Assembly: GCA_013365325.1 (NCBI GenBank)
Contig: JABVXV010000069.1
Coordinates: 1-64,000 of the forward strand
Origin: Dipetalonema caudispina
Taxonomy: Eukaryota; Nematoda; Chromadorea; Rhabditida; Onchocercidae
DNA length: 64,000 nt
Direction: 5' to 3'
The notes under the pieces are model-generated. The model searched no databases, was not told where the DNA came from, and worked only from the letters and a program-made list of their open reading frames with translations. Made by a program: the position numbers and the translations under genes. Numbering within the stretch: the first letter of the stretch is position 1; each line of letters opens with the position of its first letter. Below are positions 40,446 through 54,219 of the stretch, piece by piece.

Positions 40446-43400
40446 ATGACAGCAATATGGGTATTAACGTTAAATGGTGTATTGATGTGTGGAATAGTAA
40501 TGATACAAATGGCAAACAGCATGCCGGAGTTGCTCATGGTGACAGTTGCAACGGAAGAGACAGACGGATTGAGACGATTGAAACGCACGGTTGATGCTAA
40601 TAATGTCAGACTAGAAGTATTTGGTATGGGTGAAGAATGGCAAGGAGGCAATACTCGCATCGAGCAGGTCGATCTGTTGCCCTTTCAAATATAATCTTTT
40701 CTTTTCTCTAGTTATTTGAAGTTATTCAAGCTAATCATTCAATCGTTTTCTGGAATTATTTTACTGAATAAGTAAGTGTATTCCGTTTCTTAAAAATCCA
40801 GTTAATGTTAATTCGACTGAAGGAGTAAAAGAAAAATCTCTTTCCTTGAAGTGTCTTCAAAAGGTTCATTTTTAGGGTGGCGGACAAAAAATAGGCATTT
40901 TACGGAAATCTTTGGAAAAATACAAGGACAGAAATGATTTAATAATACTGTTTGTTGATGCGTAAGTATTCAAATTTATATAATATAAATAAATATATGT
41001 ATATTTGTATCTATATTTAGTTCTTTCAAAGATTTTGCTGCATGTTTCAGATAAGATGAATCAACGAGTAAAACGTAGTAGAAAGTTCTAAATAACCTCA
41101 GAGATTCCCTTGCGGCACCATCATTTGTGTCATATCATACAGATTTTAAATAGACTTTTAATAGATTTTTGAATGTTTGTTTTTTTAAACTTCTGAATAT
41201 TTTCAGCATAATGACATAGCTATAAATTAAGATTTGTTACAGCTATGATGTAGTACTTTTGGGCAATGAAGAACAAATTTTGCGGAAATTCTTCACTTTT
41301 TTTGATGGATTTCGTGTTGTATTTTCGTCGGAACCATTTTGCTGGCCTAACAGAAATTTAGCCCCAAAATATCCACTTGTTAACTTTGGCTACAGGTATA
41401 TATTTCACAGGAACATCAACTTTATTTTTTGGGCTAAAGCGAAGTATTTCTTGAATTATAAATATTAAACGTTCCCAGGTACTTAAATTCCGGAGTTTTT
41501 ATGGGTTTCGCTCCTGAGATTTGGAAATTAATAAGCTACAAAGATGTAAAAAATAATGATGACGATCAATTATATTACACACACCTCTATTTGGATGAAC
41601 AAATACGGGTTAGTTTGTTATCATAGTTTATTATTTCCACAATTCTCGTGGTTTTTGTACAACTTACAGATGTGATTTACCCTATCGTTGATATAGATTG
41701 ACTTCATGCTGATCATGAGCAGTTTGGAAAGTTCTTTATGACTGAAATTAATAGTTGAAAATTTTTATAAAAATATAAATTGCAGTTAAAAAACTATTCG
41801 ATTTTTTGCGCTTGTGACTTGATTCTCATTTCCAAAACCGTTTTAACTCCATCATAATACATCAACCTTTATTTTTAAACTGGCCTTCTGAAAGTAGAAT
41901 AATTAGCGGAATTTTCCTTTTCCTTTTGCATTTAATCAAAGTGGATAAGAGCTGAGATTTCAAAGTTCAAGTAAACAAGTACGACTTGGTTACCAAGACA
42001 GTATGTTGCACATGGATAAAGAAAAACTGTAGATTTGTGCAACTCTTTTTAGCTCTCGTATTTTTCTTGTATGTGCAGTCACTATTTAGTTGCTTTAGTT
42101 AATTGCTACACTTTTTAGTCTATTTTCTTGTGACATTACTACACATCGAAAAAGCTCCTATATTATCATTTTCAATGGTGTTTACGATGCTGTTTGTAAA
42201 ATCATTCTGCTTTGTAAATTAAGTTGGGTTGGACTACGTGGACGTTGATATCTGAAAATTCTTAGACATTGTTTTCTCTTTTTTTTCTTTTGTTTTATTT
42301 TATTTTGTTATTCATGATTAGATTTTTCTTGAAACTGTTTATGTAGAATTAGAAAAATATTGGCAGAGAGTTTGAAATACGTAATATTTATTTAAAGCTG
42401 TCACTGAAAATGACACTGGATTCAATGAGCATTATATTTCAAAATCTAAATGGTGCATCGAATGACGTGAAGTTAGAAATGAACGATGAAAGAAGCGGAA
42501 CGTCTTTTGTGAGTCATTTTTTTCTATTCGTTTGGCAGCTGTTTTCTGTTCTGATGAAAATATGAATTTGGCTGAGCATGACGACAATATTTTTCCAAAA
42601 GTATTGGATAAATAGAGATATATTTTTTTAGTAGAAAACTAAGCTTCCGAATTAAATTCGGTAATGCACGCGAATCTCATTTCAGATATACAATTTTATT
42701 TATAACACATATCCTTTGGTTATACATGGTAATGGTCCAAGCAAGCTCCATTTAAATCATCTCGGTAACTACGTGGATCCACTCAGGGAAACCACTACAA
42801 AAACACGATCCGGAACAATGGTATTGCTGGAAAAATTAGTTGAAAAAAGAACCTGATATATTTTTTGTTTCAAGTGTACAATTTAAATAGGAGAATATTT
42901 GTTCATTTTGCAATTAAAATGATTCGAGCTGGAAATTCTGTATTCCATTTCGTAGCTTGTGCTCTTTCTATTTTGAATTCTGTACCTTCATGCGACAATT
43001 TTTTGCATGACGAACTTGATGAGTGTGAATTCAGGATCTTGATAAGATTAATTTGCCGAGATTATTTTTGTCGGTTATTATTTCTAAACCGATACCATTC
43101 ATTCGTGAGTTTTTCGGAAATATTAAGAAGTTGGCTTATGCAGATGAGAAGATTGATTTATATGTTTACTGCAATCAAAAATTCTTGGATAAAGAGGTAA
43201 GTATTTTTATTGCATTGTAACTGTCGTCTCGTAACAAAATTCTCGATTATTATTTCGAAATGGTGATGAAAGGCCGGAACAAAGTTCTTACATTTTATTT
43301 GATATCATAATCACCTTTCTCTTAATAAATAATGAATTAAAATGGCCTTAGATACGAAATCTGATGAACTTGATTTGAAGAATAAATTATTTTGGAATAA

Positions 43401-46400
43401 ACTAAAATTGTATCTGCCATCATCTGCTTGATTGTCATAGCTTTCAGAGATTTTTCCAGGTCAACGATTTTGTTGAAGATGCGAAAGGGCATTACCGATC
43501 GTTATTTTATGATGACAGCACAACAGAAATGGGTGAGCGTGAAGCTCGTGCGTTTTCATTGTTCGTACTTTTATTTTAATGTGTTGTTTAAAATTGATGA
43601 TTAAAAAACTTTTTTGTACGACTATTCATTTGGATCCAAAATTTTTGTGCAAATTTTCTTTCAAAATAAGTTTTTCAGTAGCTTTTTTGGGAATTTTTTT
43701 CAGGAAACAAAGCTTGGCATTGGGCAACGATTACCTAATAATGATTGATGGAGATGTACACTTAAATAATTCGGAAGCTTTGTTGCTTTTGGTTCATACA
43801 ATGCAAGAAAAAAATCTGTCAGTTCATAGAAAAACTAAACATTTGGCTTTTATTAAAACTAACATTTGATTTCAAAAATAAAAAAAATCGGTAGTGAATT
43901 TTAATTTTGACTTTTTACTGTGAAAGAAGGATTAATTGCAAAGTCAGATTTACATCTAAGACAGGAAGTGTTTTCTTCTTCTTTATAACATTCTTAGAAA
44001 GTGTGATGAAAATTATTAGTTTGGTCACTATAATATCCAGCAAGGAAACGAATATATCATTGTTTTTAAATGTTTCAGAGAGATTCTTGCACCTTTAGTT
44101 GGGCAGCCACATAGATTGTTCACCAATTTTTGGGGCGCAATCGCTAGTAACGGATATTACGCTAGATCCGAGAATTATCTGAATATCATTGATCGTAAAG
44201 AAGTGGGAATTTGGAATGTACCCTTTATTGGTTCGATTTTAGTAATTGCAAAGGAGAAGGTATGCAGTCTTGTGTAATTCATTTCTTTCAAATTTTTATG
44301 CAAAATTCTACTGGCGGAACTATCAAATGTTTTAAATTCGTATAGATTATTGATTTTATAAGTAGCGAGATGCAAACAAAATTATGATTGATAAATATCA
44401 ACAGCCAATTTTGTTTGTAACAAACATTCATATCTAGATGCCATTTTCTGGGAGCAGTAGCAATTTTGTAGCTGACACTTTAACATTGCTTCTCGGGAAT
44501 GTTTTTTTTTTTAGCAGAAATGATGGTAGACTATAATTCTAGTTTACTCATCGGAAATTATTTTTTCATTTTACTCACTTGGGACTACAATGTCTCATTC
44601 GTTCATTACATTATAATGATTGTGTTGAATACACCTGATTACAATTTGATTATTATTATTTTATTCATTTCAGTTGACACCATTATCAAATGCATTCTAT
44701 TATAATGAGAAGCTAGATCCCGACATGAGCTTTTGCTCATTTGCACGTGATAAAGTAAGTATCAGAATACAAAATGTTCATTCAGTTCAATGGATCTCCC
44801 AGTGGCAACACTGATGTGAATTGAATATTTCATCCTTCAAAAAGAAATTCGGAATAGTTGAAAAAGTGAATGTCTTGCTTTAATTGGTTTTTGTTCCAAA
44901 TGTTTCATTTGCTACTTACAGGGTTATTTTCTTTATCTTGATAACAGTCACTACTACGGCTTTCTGGTGGTTAGTGAAGACGTTGAATCATCCAAAGTTC
45001 ATCCGGAAATGTATGAAATTTTCAATAATAAAGAGGTTCAATTTTTAAAATTTTATTTATCCTGAACTTTTCCGATAATAATTCTAACATTGCTAAGATT
45101 CAACCTTAAGTGTTTTGTGTATGTTATTGATGTTGGCCGTGAAGTTGCCTTGGAATATTGATGGAAGATGTTCTTATTGTAGCTTTCAGTATTTTATTAT
45201 TGAATGGTTTTTTAAATGAATGGTCAATATCGAAATTCTTTCAGCTGTGGGAGAAGCAGTATATACATCCGAACTATTTTAATGCTCTTAATGGTTCTAT
45301 GCCAATTCTGGAAATATGTCAGGATGTATATGATTTTCCACTTATGTCCGAAAGATTTTGTGCAGAACTTATTGAAGAATGTGAGTATTACGGGAAGTGG
45401 TCAGATGGTAAACATAAGGTATTCGAACTGTTGACCGGTTGCTTCACATATTTATTTTGTTGAAAAAAGTGGCGTAAAATGAAATATATTATCTGTATGA
45501 ATTACTAAGAAGCTTAATTAGTATGCTTGGTATTCTAGCAAAAAATCAAGTTCGAATGGATTAAAATATTTCGAGCTCTAATTACTCGTTATAAGATTAC
45601 ATTCCAGGATGAAAGGTTAGTCGGTGGTTATGAAAATGTACCTACTCGTGATATTCATATGAAGCAAATTGGTTTCGAACGTCATTGGTTATACATGTTA
45701 GATGAATATGTTCGTCCAATACAGGAGAAGTTGTTTATTGGTTATTACAAACGGGTGAGTTCATTATTATTAAGAATAAACTGTCGATTGGCAAAACCTG
45801 AGCGAATGAATTAGTAAAAAGCTAAGAAATCGAATCAAAAATATGTTTTGCTAAAAAGAAATGTATTTTTGTTAAATTTTTTGATTGAAATCCAGATTTT
45901 CTAAATAATTATATAATATTGATATTTGTAGAAAAACCTTTTTCTAGCTCTTTTGCTTTCATTACTTTCAGCGTTTAATTCCAGTCATTTGTTTGCTGAA
46001 GTTATTTTCAAAACATGAGTGTGTCATTAACCGATCAAAAGGATTTTCTAGAACCTAAACTTATACTTTCAGCCAGTGGAGTCCGTGATGATGTTTGTTG
46101 TACGTTATAAGCCAGAGGAGCAAGCTTCACTGAGGCCTCATCATGATGCTTCAACTTATAGCATTGATATTGCATTGAATAAACGAGGAGTGGATTATGA
46201 GGGAGGCGGTGTGCATTTCTTACGATATAATTGCACTTTTGGTGCTGATGTTGTCGGTGAGTTCAATTTTTAATGTCTATTACTGCAATATATCGGCGAT
46301 ATCGGGCTCCTTTGATATCGAATGATATTATTTAAGATTTGTTTGCTGAGTTCCATTTCAAATTTCAGTACGATACACACTTTGTATCTCTTTTTAGTAA

Positions 46401-46812
46401 TAAAATATTCGACAAGCACACAATAGAATAACCGATGCTAAAATAACTAAGGATTCCTATTAATTTTTAGACAATTCAGTAGAAGTTCTTATTAATTTAG
46501 ATATAAAGAACCACAATTCGCAATTATTTATTTGCAATGTCATTAACTGCTTTTCCAGATTAGTTTTTCGTGATACATAGATCATTTAAGCTTGTGAAAT
46601 CATATATTTCGCAGCATCTGTTTTTCTCGTTTTGTTTGTACCATATTTGCTTGCTGTAAAAGTTAGTCTTGAGAGCCTAAACTTGAAATACTTCCAGCTT
46701 TGGTTTTTCAGGTCATTCGATGATATTCCCAGGTCGTCTGACGCATCTACATGAAGGTTTGGAAACTACCCAAGGAACTCGTTACATTGCTGTGTCCTTT
46801 ATCAATCCATAA
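40446..46812 (+). CDS. let-268: Procollagen-lysine 2-oxoglutarate 5-dioxygenase (PLOD), intact copy
   Basis: ER-lumen enzyme that hydroxylates, and probably glycosylates, collagen lysines. Sixteen in-phase exons give 731 residues: 40446-40667, 40876-40961, 41243-41395, 41479-41608, 42398-42508, 42686-42820, 43035-43196, 43460-43560, 43704-43817, 44079-44259, 44674-44754, 44922-45035, 45245-45418, 45608-45754, 46073-46256, 46712-46812. A signal peptide covers about residues 1-25. The N-terminal glycosyltransferase domain shows FVDAYD (100-105), EPFCWP (133-138), NSG (157-159), DDDQ (181-184) and HGNG (248-251). The accessory domain has DGDVHL and NFWGA. The C-terminal Fe(II)/2-oxoglutarate domain has R-P-H-H-D (His660, Asp662), the distal His712 in T-H-L-H-E-G and Arg722 in GTRYIAV, so the iron and co-substrate ligands are all present. 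A diverged second copy lies 1.1 kb downstream on the same strand. C. elegans, as far as I recall, has one such gene, let-268, needed for collagen IV secretion. Confidence 0.96.
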
Positions 46813-47955
46813 GCTATGCTCATTTGTTTAGCTTTATATGCTTCTGTTGATATTTCTCAGCCTTTTTTATGTGTTCAAATCTTAAGATCAGCTCTTGTTT
46901 AAACTAGGCAATTGCATTGAATGTGAATTTTTGATGGGTTGAGGTTTTTAATGAGTTGCTGACTTTTCTGTCAATTTGAAGAGCTCTTGATACTGCCTAA
47001 TAAATCGCGTTAGCTTTTTGTCTTTATTGTTTCAATGTGGCCGTCTTAAAAAATTACAGTCCTGAATTCCTGAAGTTATCAGCTTAAATGAATTTTAGTG
47101 GTACAAATTGTATTTGTTTTAATATTCTAAATATTTGAATCGTATTACATTTTGTGAATTAATTTATCATTGAAACTTTTGAGTATCTCTCGGTCATTCT
47201 TTGTTTAAAAATTTGGCTTCGAAAATTTAGCTTTTAGTCTTGAGGTAAGATGAAAATGTCATTTATGTATCATACTTCGGAAATCTCCAATTGTTCTATT
47301 CCCTGTTTCGCTACATCTTATATATAGTCAAAGATTATCGTCAATAAATTTCAAGACATGAAGTATTACAATATTGATAGTAATTTGAGTTTACTTAGCG
47401 ATATTTGTGTTTAAAAATTTTTCCGGTTTTCCAGAACAGTATTCCTTGTAGATAGTACCATTTTTTAATGGTATTGATAAAGAATTGAAAGAAGGCTCTT
47501 CAAGGCTTTGAATAAGCTAAATTATTGGGAAGATAGCAATTTATACATATTATACATGATACTCAAAACACTTAAGGTGATACGTTCATAATGATGTCAC
47601 AAGAGACGATTCAATCTCCAAAGTTTTCCTTTTTGTGAAATTTTTGGATCAGCGATAAGTAGTATCAAAGAATGGCATCGTAGAAAAAGTCGTTCATTTG
47701 CAATAACTTAGCTAGTTTATCATAATGCGATTGATAAGTTTTAATTTTTTTAAAAATTTGGGGTGGAATTCGAACATTACTAGGATGTCATCTTAACAGT
47801 CATTAATAGTTTGCGTATTCGTAACGCTATTCGTTGGCGTCGTAATTGCAATGGTTTGAAGAAGTCCTTTTTGTCTGACTTAACGGATTCTTCAGCTTAA
47901 AAATTTTTTTCAGCAGTTGACCTGCACAAATTCCGAACTCATTTCATCAAAACGA
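46813..47955. other. Spacer between the two PLOD copies
   Basis: 1.14 kb with no coding exon. It carries the 3' UTR of copy 1 (an AATAAA-like sequence occurs at about 46999) and must hold the control region of copy 2. The second copy has its own putative SL acceptor ending at 47913 (CAG after a T-run). Confidence 0.6.
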
Positions 47956-50900
47956 ATGTATACGTTGGTCATCTTGCTTCTACTTTTGCTACCATTGTCA
48001 TTAACCGACAAATGTGATTCGTCTGCTTATAAATTAATTACTTTCGCTTTGAGCAATGGCAATAATGATGCTTTAGAAAGGTTGAAATGTTCAACTGAAC
48101 GTTACAATATTGATTTCAAGATTCTTGACTTAGGAGAGAGTTCTATCAATTATCATGGAGATAGGAAAGTTTGTATTTTCTTCTCGTTTATTTTAACTGA
48201 ATTATCATGTATTTTGTCGATTGACAAGTTAATTATATTGTGCAAATCTTGTGATTGTTTTCAAATTTTCTATTGTTTTCTTTTCAATTTATTATTTCCG
48301 TCATTTATTATTGAAGTTACGAAAGGTGTAGTTTTTTACTAATTTAGAACACCGGCAAATTATTGCGAATGTTGACGGCAGAGCTTGGAATATTCAGGAT
48401 ATCAAACTCTACCATTTTGCTTATTATTGATGGGTTAACATTTCGAATCATTTGTTTTGTCGTATTATAGCAAAGATCATTTCTTTTTTGTCAGGAAATT
48501 TTGATTCATTATTTTTAAGATACATTGATTTCTTTATATTATTCGTAACTCGACAAGACGATATTTCTTTAGATTTGATGTTGTTATTACGTCAGATGAA
48601 AGCGATATCATTTGCCAGTTTCTTAATGCGTGCAATAATTGTCGTGCACTTCTCACACCGAAAACGGTATCAGCACAGCGGTAAGTATATATTATTGAAT
48701 AAATCCAACTTATTATATTGTCAGTTCCTTAATTACATTGTTCCGAGGATGTGTAAAAGAAACGGTTCATTTAAATTACTGTTTAGCGAAGTTCGGTCAA
48801 TTGCTTTAATTGGTTTTGTCCCAAATGTTTTGAATGTGTTTGATTTTATTGGATCACAGGATGGCAAAACTTTATCATACAGCAGCTTGTATTCTGATGA
48901 TTCAGTGGTAAACTAACTTTATATTTCTGAATAATTTCAAAATTTCGTAAGAGATTTAAATTCTTTTTATTTCAAATATGGCAGAGAGAGATTGCGCCAT
49001 TCCCAAAAATCTAGTTTATTTGTTCATTTGTTTTAGTAAATATTCGCAGTGTAGTATATTTGCAATTTATCCAATTTTCCAAATGTCTTTTACAGAACAT
49101 CTTGGGATTAACATTTGATGTAAAAGGAATATTGTTTCAAAATGTCGACAGCGCCAGTTCTGAGGTCATGCTATCGTTCCATGATAAAGGCGATGCGTAT
49201 GTAAGTTAATAATCTTAATTGAAATTGTGCCTGCATTGTTACTTTGGCTTTACTCTTACTTTAACTTTTTAGCTTCCTGTCGTGAAAGTTTTTTGTGATT
49301 TGGGTAGTTTGTTGTTCCACGGAAAAAATTGTTGTAAAGGTTTATTCTTTGTGGAAGATTTATGGTAACTGCTTGACAATTAGTAGTCAATAGGTAGGAA
49401 TATGACAATTACTTAATAAACGACTATTCCTTCTTGACTGTTGAAGATTGAAGAAATTGTTTCGAAGTTTGAGTGGGAATTGGTAAGGAATTAGTTGAGT
49501 CGTAGTGTAGCAGAGCAATCATAAAACTGTCGAAGCGAAGGTTTCCGAAGAGAGTCGATCGGCAACATCGCGTAGAAGCAGTGGTAAGTAATAGAAGCAA
49601 AAGGCGTTCGTAACGAATTATAATTCCTTATATATTGGATGATTTACAAATGCATGTTGTAATATAATCTGGATAGCTATGCAAAAAAAAAAAAGAACGG
49701 CTAAGTAGAAGAGTTGATCAGCACAACTAGTAAATATAGATTAGTTATCTGATCGGAAATATGGGATGTGAATTGTTTTTTTATTATTATAGATAAGCTT
49801 AGTAATCAGAAACGAGAATAAGAACTTGCTAAATACATGGACACTGTACAACAGTTATGATGAGTGGTGAATCATCAAGGAATTCTCCCACATACTCGTG
49901 GTAAAATTCAATTCTCCGACACTTCCCGCAGATTTACCTGTTGGATTGTGCAAGTGCCTCTTCGGCTCACATTGAAAAAACTCATCCCTTGGTGTATATG
50001 ACAAACAACATCCTGCTGTAATTTCTTCATTTAGTAGAGCTTTCTAGGTGCACAACTTCGTACGAAACACCCGTCCATCAGTAATCCTCGGAAGTAGAAA
50101 AGGAAATCAGCTATTGAATCATTTAGGTAACTATATTGGTAAAGCCTGGTCTGCCGACGATGGCTATCAACGGTGCGGTACGAGCAACTTACTAGTAAGT
50201 TATTTCTTTGGTTATAATTCCAAATTTTGAGGTCTTGAACTGAGTAGATATGTGAATGAAATTTGATAATGAAATGTGAACGAAATCCCGTAATGAAAAA
50301 AAAAGATAATGGTAGCAGTAATACTGTGTAAAAATCTGGAGCATACAGTTTCATAACAAGTTTTTTTACAGCAAACACTGGAAAATACATGGCCATCAGT
50401 TACGCTGGCACTTTTCATTACTAAACCTATTCCTTTTATACGAGAATTTTTGGCAACAATAAGCCGTATATCTTATCCCACTTCCAAAATTAACATTTTT
50501 GTTTACAATAATCAAAAGTATAATGAAAAAGAGGTAAAATTTTTCTAATAGAATTATTTGGATTTTAGATTTAAAAGAAATATATAGAAAAGTATTGCCA
50601 AACACAGTCCTTTTAAAGATTTTTAGCTCTATCATATGAAATAATCGCGATAAGTTATTTGAATAGGTAAAGATTTGATGCGAATTTTAGTTCGCTAAGC
50701 TTTGTTTTACAACACCGCGCCTTCTCTTATATTCTGTTGTAATACTTGGGATATTGCAAATTTTGCATCTCAGTCTGTTTAGGTTGAAGAGTTTTTGAAA
50801 AATGTCAAGAAGTTATATCGAACAGTGGAATATGACAACAATGACAGTGAACTGGGTGAAAGAGAAGCTAGGAAGGCTGCTTTGTTAGGATTTTCAATTT

Positions 50901-53615
50901 TTTTTTTATTTGTATATTTGCATAGTTCAAGTTTTATGGAGGATTTTACTGTAATTTATGTTATCATTCATAAGATTTTTATTCCTGGAATGTTTTTAAT
51001 CTTTATTAAATAATCCAGAATGATATTTTTGCAAATTTCAGAACTTTTGCTAAGGAAACATTAAATGATTTTGTATTTATGCTTGATGGCGATGTTCATC
51101 TGACAACACCTGGAACACTACAATTCTTGGTTGATATTGCTGTCGCTGGGAAATTGTATGAATTTTAGTGTTAAATATCCTATACAACTGTGACTGATGG
51201 CAGACTTCTACGATCAGCTATAACTATCGAAGAATTTTTGAATGTTCCAGAATCGCATATATTTTGAAATGAATTTTATATTCTGAATAGTTCTTTCTAT
51301 ATGGCTATCATTAGTCACCAACTTGACGAAGTGCAGTTGAATTTATTCGCAAAATTTCAGCGGCATCATTGCTCCGTTGCTAACTATCCACGGCAAGCTG
51401 TTTTCGAATTTTTGGGGTGCGCTAGACAATGATGGATATTACTTACGTTCAGAGGACTATATTGAAATAGTTGATGGAAGACGAGTGGGATTATGGAATG
51501 TACCTTATATCAGCAAGGCTATACTTATCAACAAGGATAAGGTTATTTTTTCAAAACAGTTTATAAATTGCAATTTTCAAACAAATACAGTACGTCGTAT
51601 TTGTCTAGTTTGTTTAAACTTATATGTAATATAGCCTTGCTCTAATGTCAGTTTTTATCCATTTTTTAGACGCTTTAGTTATCTTGTGAACAAGATCTAA
51701 TAAAGCGCGAAAAATCTCACAAATTTCAGATTAAGATGCTTGAGAATAGCTACACTTACAACGTTATGGTTGATGCAGATATGAGTTTTTGTGACTTCGC
51801 ACGCGCGATGGTAATCAATATAATTGATTAAAGTCAATGTATATTTTTTTAAATAAGACTGATTCTTTAATATTTGCAGAGAGATTCTCTGTTTCAAATT
51901 TTCTTACAAAAATTTACTGTCATAAATTACAGTTAACTATTCAGAGATATTGAGGATTAACTTTTCAGGGATATTTTATGCATGTTGATAATCAGCAGTA
52001 TTATGGGTTCTTGGTTGACACTGAGGATTTCGTTAATAATGGTGAGAGATTACATCCGGAGATGTATGAAATATTCAGAAATCAGCATGTTAGTTCTTTA
52101 AATCTATAAGGCCCTACTATAAAAAACTGGAATTTTAGCTGTATTTTTAAGAAATAGCTGTAATTTTTATGCAGAATAATGTTGTGTTGGCTTTTTAATG
52201 ATTTCTAGTTTGCAACGTTTTTGAATTCCTGATTCTATGTATTATCATTTTATTTTAGATATGGGAACAACGCTACATACATCCGAAATATTATGAAGCA
52301 CTGAATAGTAGGGACGTCCCTCAGCCATGTCCAGATGTCTATAACTATCCTTTAATGTCTGAAAACTTCACAAAGGAGTTAATTGAAGAAATGGAGCATT
52401 ATGGACATTGGTCAAGTGAAAAAAATGAAGTGAATTCTCTGTTGATGCTGATATTATTTAATGCATAGTTATATGATTAAGATTCTTTAGAAAACTTCAG
52501 CTTCATTTTCACTGCAAAAGCAGCAGACTAAAAAAAATGGTTTATGTTTATGGAAAATTAGGAGTTAAACTTTGTTGAATGTTCCTTTGTTCTCTAATAT
52601 TATAAACTCTAGTGACATAATGGTTTAATGTCCTTGAAACTCATAAGACATTGATAATTTGTTTAAAAAAAAAAAAAATATTTTAATAGAACTGATCACC
52701 TTTATAGGACGATCGTTTAACTGGTGGATACGAAAATGTACCTACTGTTGACATTCACATGAAACAAATAAGTTTTGAAAGAGAATGGTTGTACTTTCTT
52801 GATGAATATGTTCGCCCAATGCAAGAAAAGCTTTTCATTGGATACTATCAAAAGGTATTTTCTATTCATAACAAATCTCTTCCTATAGCATGGATCTACA
52901 TCGTTTGTAAATCCGACTAGTCGACATATAGGTATTACTTTAGTGAACTATTTTTACGACGATATTATGAATCTAAATTTGCCTCTGTTTATCATATAGT
53001 TGTCGCAAGTGAACGATCGTCCAAAAGTGAAGCATTGCTTTGATAGGCACATATTATGCTTTCTATAATTGTACATTCTATTGGCAAGATTATTTACTTA
53101 TTTTATCGGTATTGTCGGTATCGTAAGAAATGGGATTGATTTTATACAAGCTATAAAATAGATTTTCAAGTATTACAGCCAGTAGAAGCAGTAATGATGT
53201 TTGTTGTCCGATACAAACAAGATGAGCAATTCTCGTTGCAAGCTCACCAATATGCTTCAACATATACCGTGGATATTCCTTTGAACAAGCGTGGTAGAGA
53301 TTACGAAGGTGGTGGTGTTCGTTATGTTCGTTATAATTGCACAGTCTCCGCTGATCAGATTGGTACTTCTTTATACTTCTTTATTTTTGTCATAAATGTA
53401 CATGTAAATCCGTAGTTTGACGGATCAATTTTCTAACAACTATGTTTCAGTATTTTTAATTGATAATATTTTTCATAATTCAGATATCACTTATTCTCAG
53501 TTCTGTTACTTTAGGGTATGCAGCTATGTTTCCAGGACAATTGACCCATCTGCATGAAGGCCTTCCAGTTACCAGTGGAACTCGATATATCGCTATATCC
53601 TTCCTCAATCCATAA
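47956..53615 (+). CDS. Diverged PLOD paralogue, likely pseudoenzyme
   Basis: Tandem copy of the upstream PLOD gene: 16 exons, 713 residues, no stop or frameshift. Exons: 47956-48168, 48348-48433, 48573-48680, 48787-48907, 49096-49200, 50048-50194, 50372-50533, 50783-50883, 51042-51155, 51361-51541, 51730-51810, 51969-52088, 52259-52429, 52708-52854, 53179-53362, 53515-53615. Every intron phase equals that of copy 1. The signal peptide is strong (Leu-rich, about residues 1-19). In the dioxygenase domain the HxD ligands read His642-Gln-Tyr644, so the iron-binding Asp is lost, while His694 and Arg704 remain. In the glycosyltransferase domain exon 3 is 45 nt shorter and lacks the EPFCWP motif, NSG has become R-S-I, DDDQ has become Q-D-G-K (160-163), and HGNG has become L-G-S-R. 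The accessory domain (DGDVHL, NFWGAL) is well kept. A secreted or ER-resident non-catalytic partner is the likeliest role; this is inference. Confidence 0.93.
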
Positions 53616-54183
53616 AATATTTCTTTGATTTATCGTTAAAACTTTATAAAAATCACCTCCACATTAAATAGATTGTCCGTGCTATTTCGCAATTCACATT
53701 TTGAACTTTCAGTGGCAATTCTGTTTATTTCATTTTATTGTTTTTGTGCCATATCTGTGTTAGCCAGCTTTTCGTGAAATCCATGCATCTTTTTCCCTTT
53801 ACTACCAAATTTTGTTTCATTGAAACCACTTCATGATTTGTTTCACATGTTAGAAATGCAAAATTGTAATCACTGCATTTATTTAGTCTATTTCGTATTT
53901 ACCTTTTATATCGTCATTATTTTACTACTGCATCAAATAAACGACTGCCTTTTTGATAGAATTTGTTCAGGTTTTTATATTTTATTGAATTTTTTCATAT
54001 TCTATTAGCTTTACGATTCGGTGCTTTAAATTTTGTATTTTGTTAATTGCTTACTACTTTGTCAATTTTATTTATTGGCAACTTGTCAACTAGAGCGAAT
54101 GTTCGCCTTTCGTCGTTTTCCAATGAAATTATGATTTTCTCGTCGTTCTCTAATATGTGGATGCTATCTATGTATAAACATCA

Positions 54184-54219
<36 letters not shown>

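Noticed and set aside
42865..43200. Open frame of 111 codons within PLOD copy 1
   Set aside because: It is out of frame with exon 7 (43035-43196), which encodes the conserved PIPFIREFF segment.
48452..48916. Long open frame over PLOD copy 2 (154 codons)
   Set aside because: It runs through the exon 3 and 4 region in the wrong frame. The PLOD-like sequence lies in another frame with proper splice sites at 48573-48680 and 48787-48907.
47956..53615. Calling PLOD copy 2 a pseudogene
   Set aside because: There is no stop, frameshift or broken splice site in 16 exons, the signal peptide is intact and the accessory domain is well conserved. A pseudoenzyme fits better than a dead gene.
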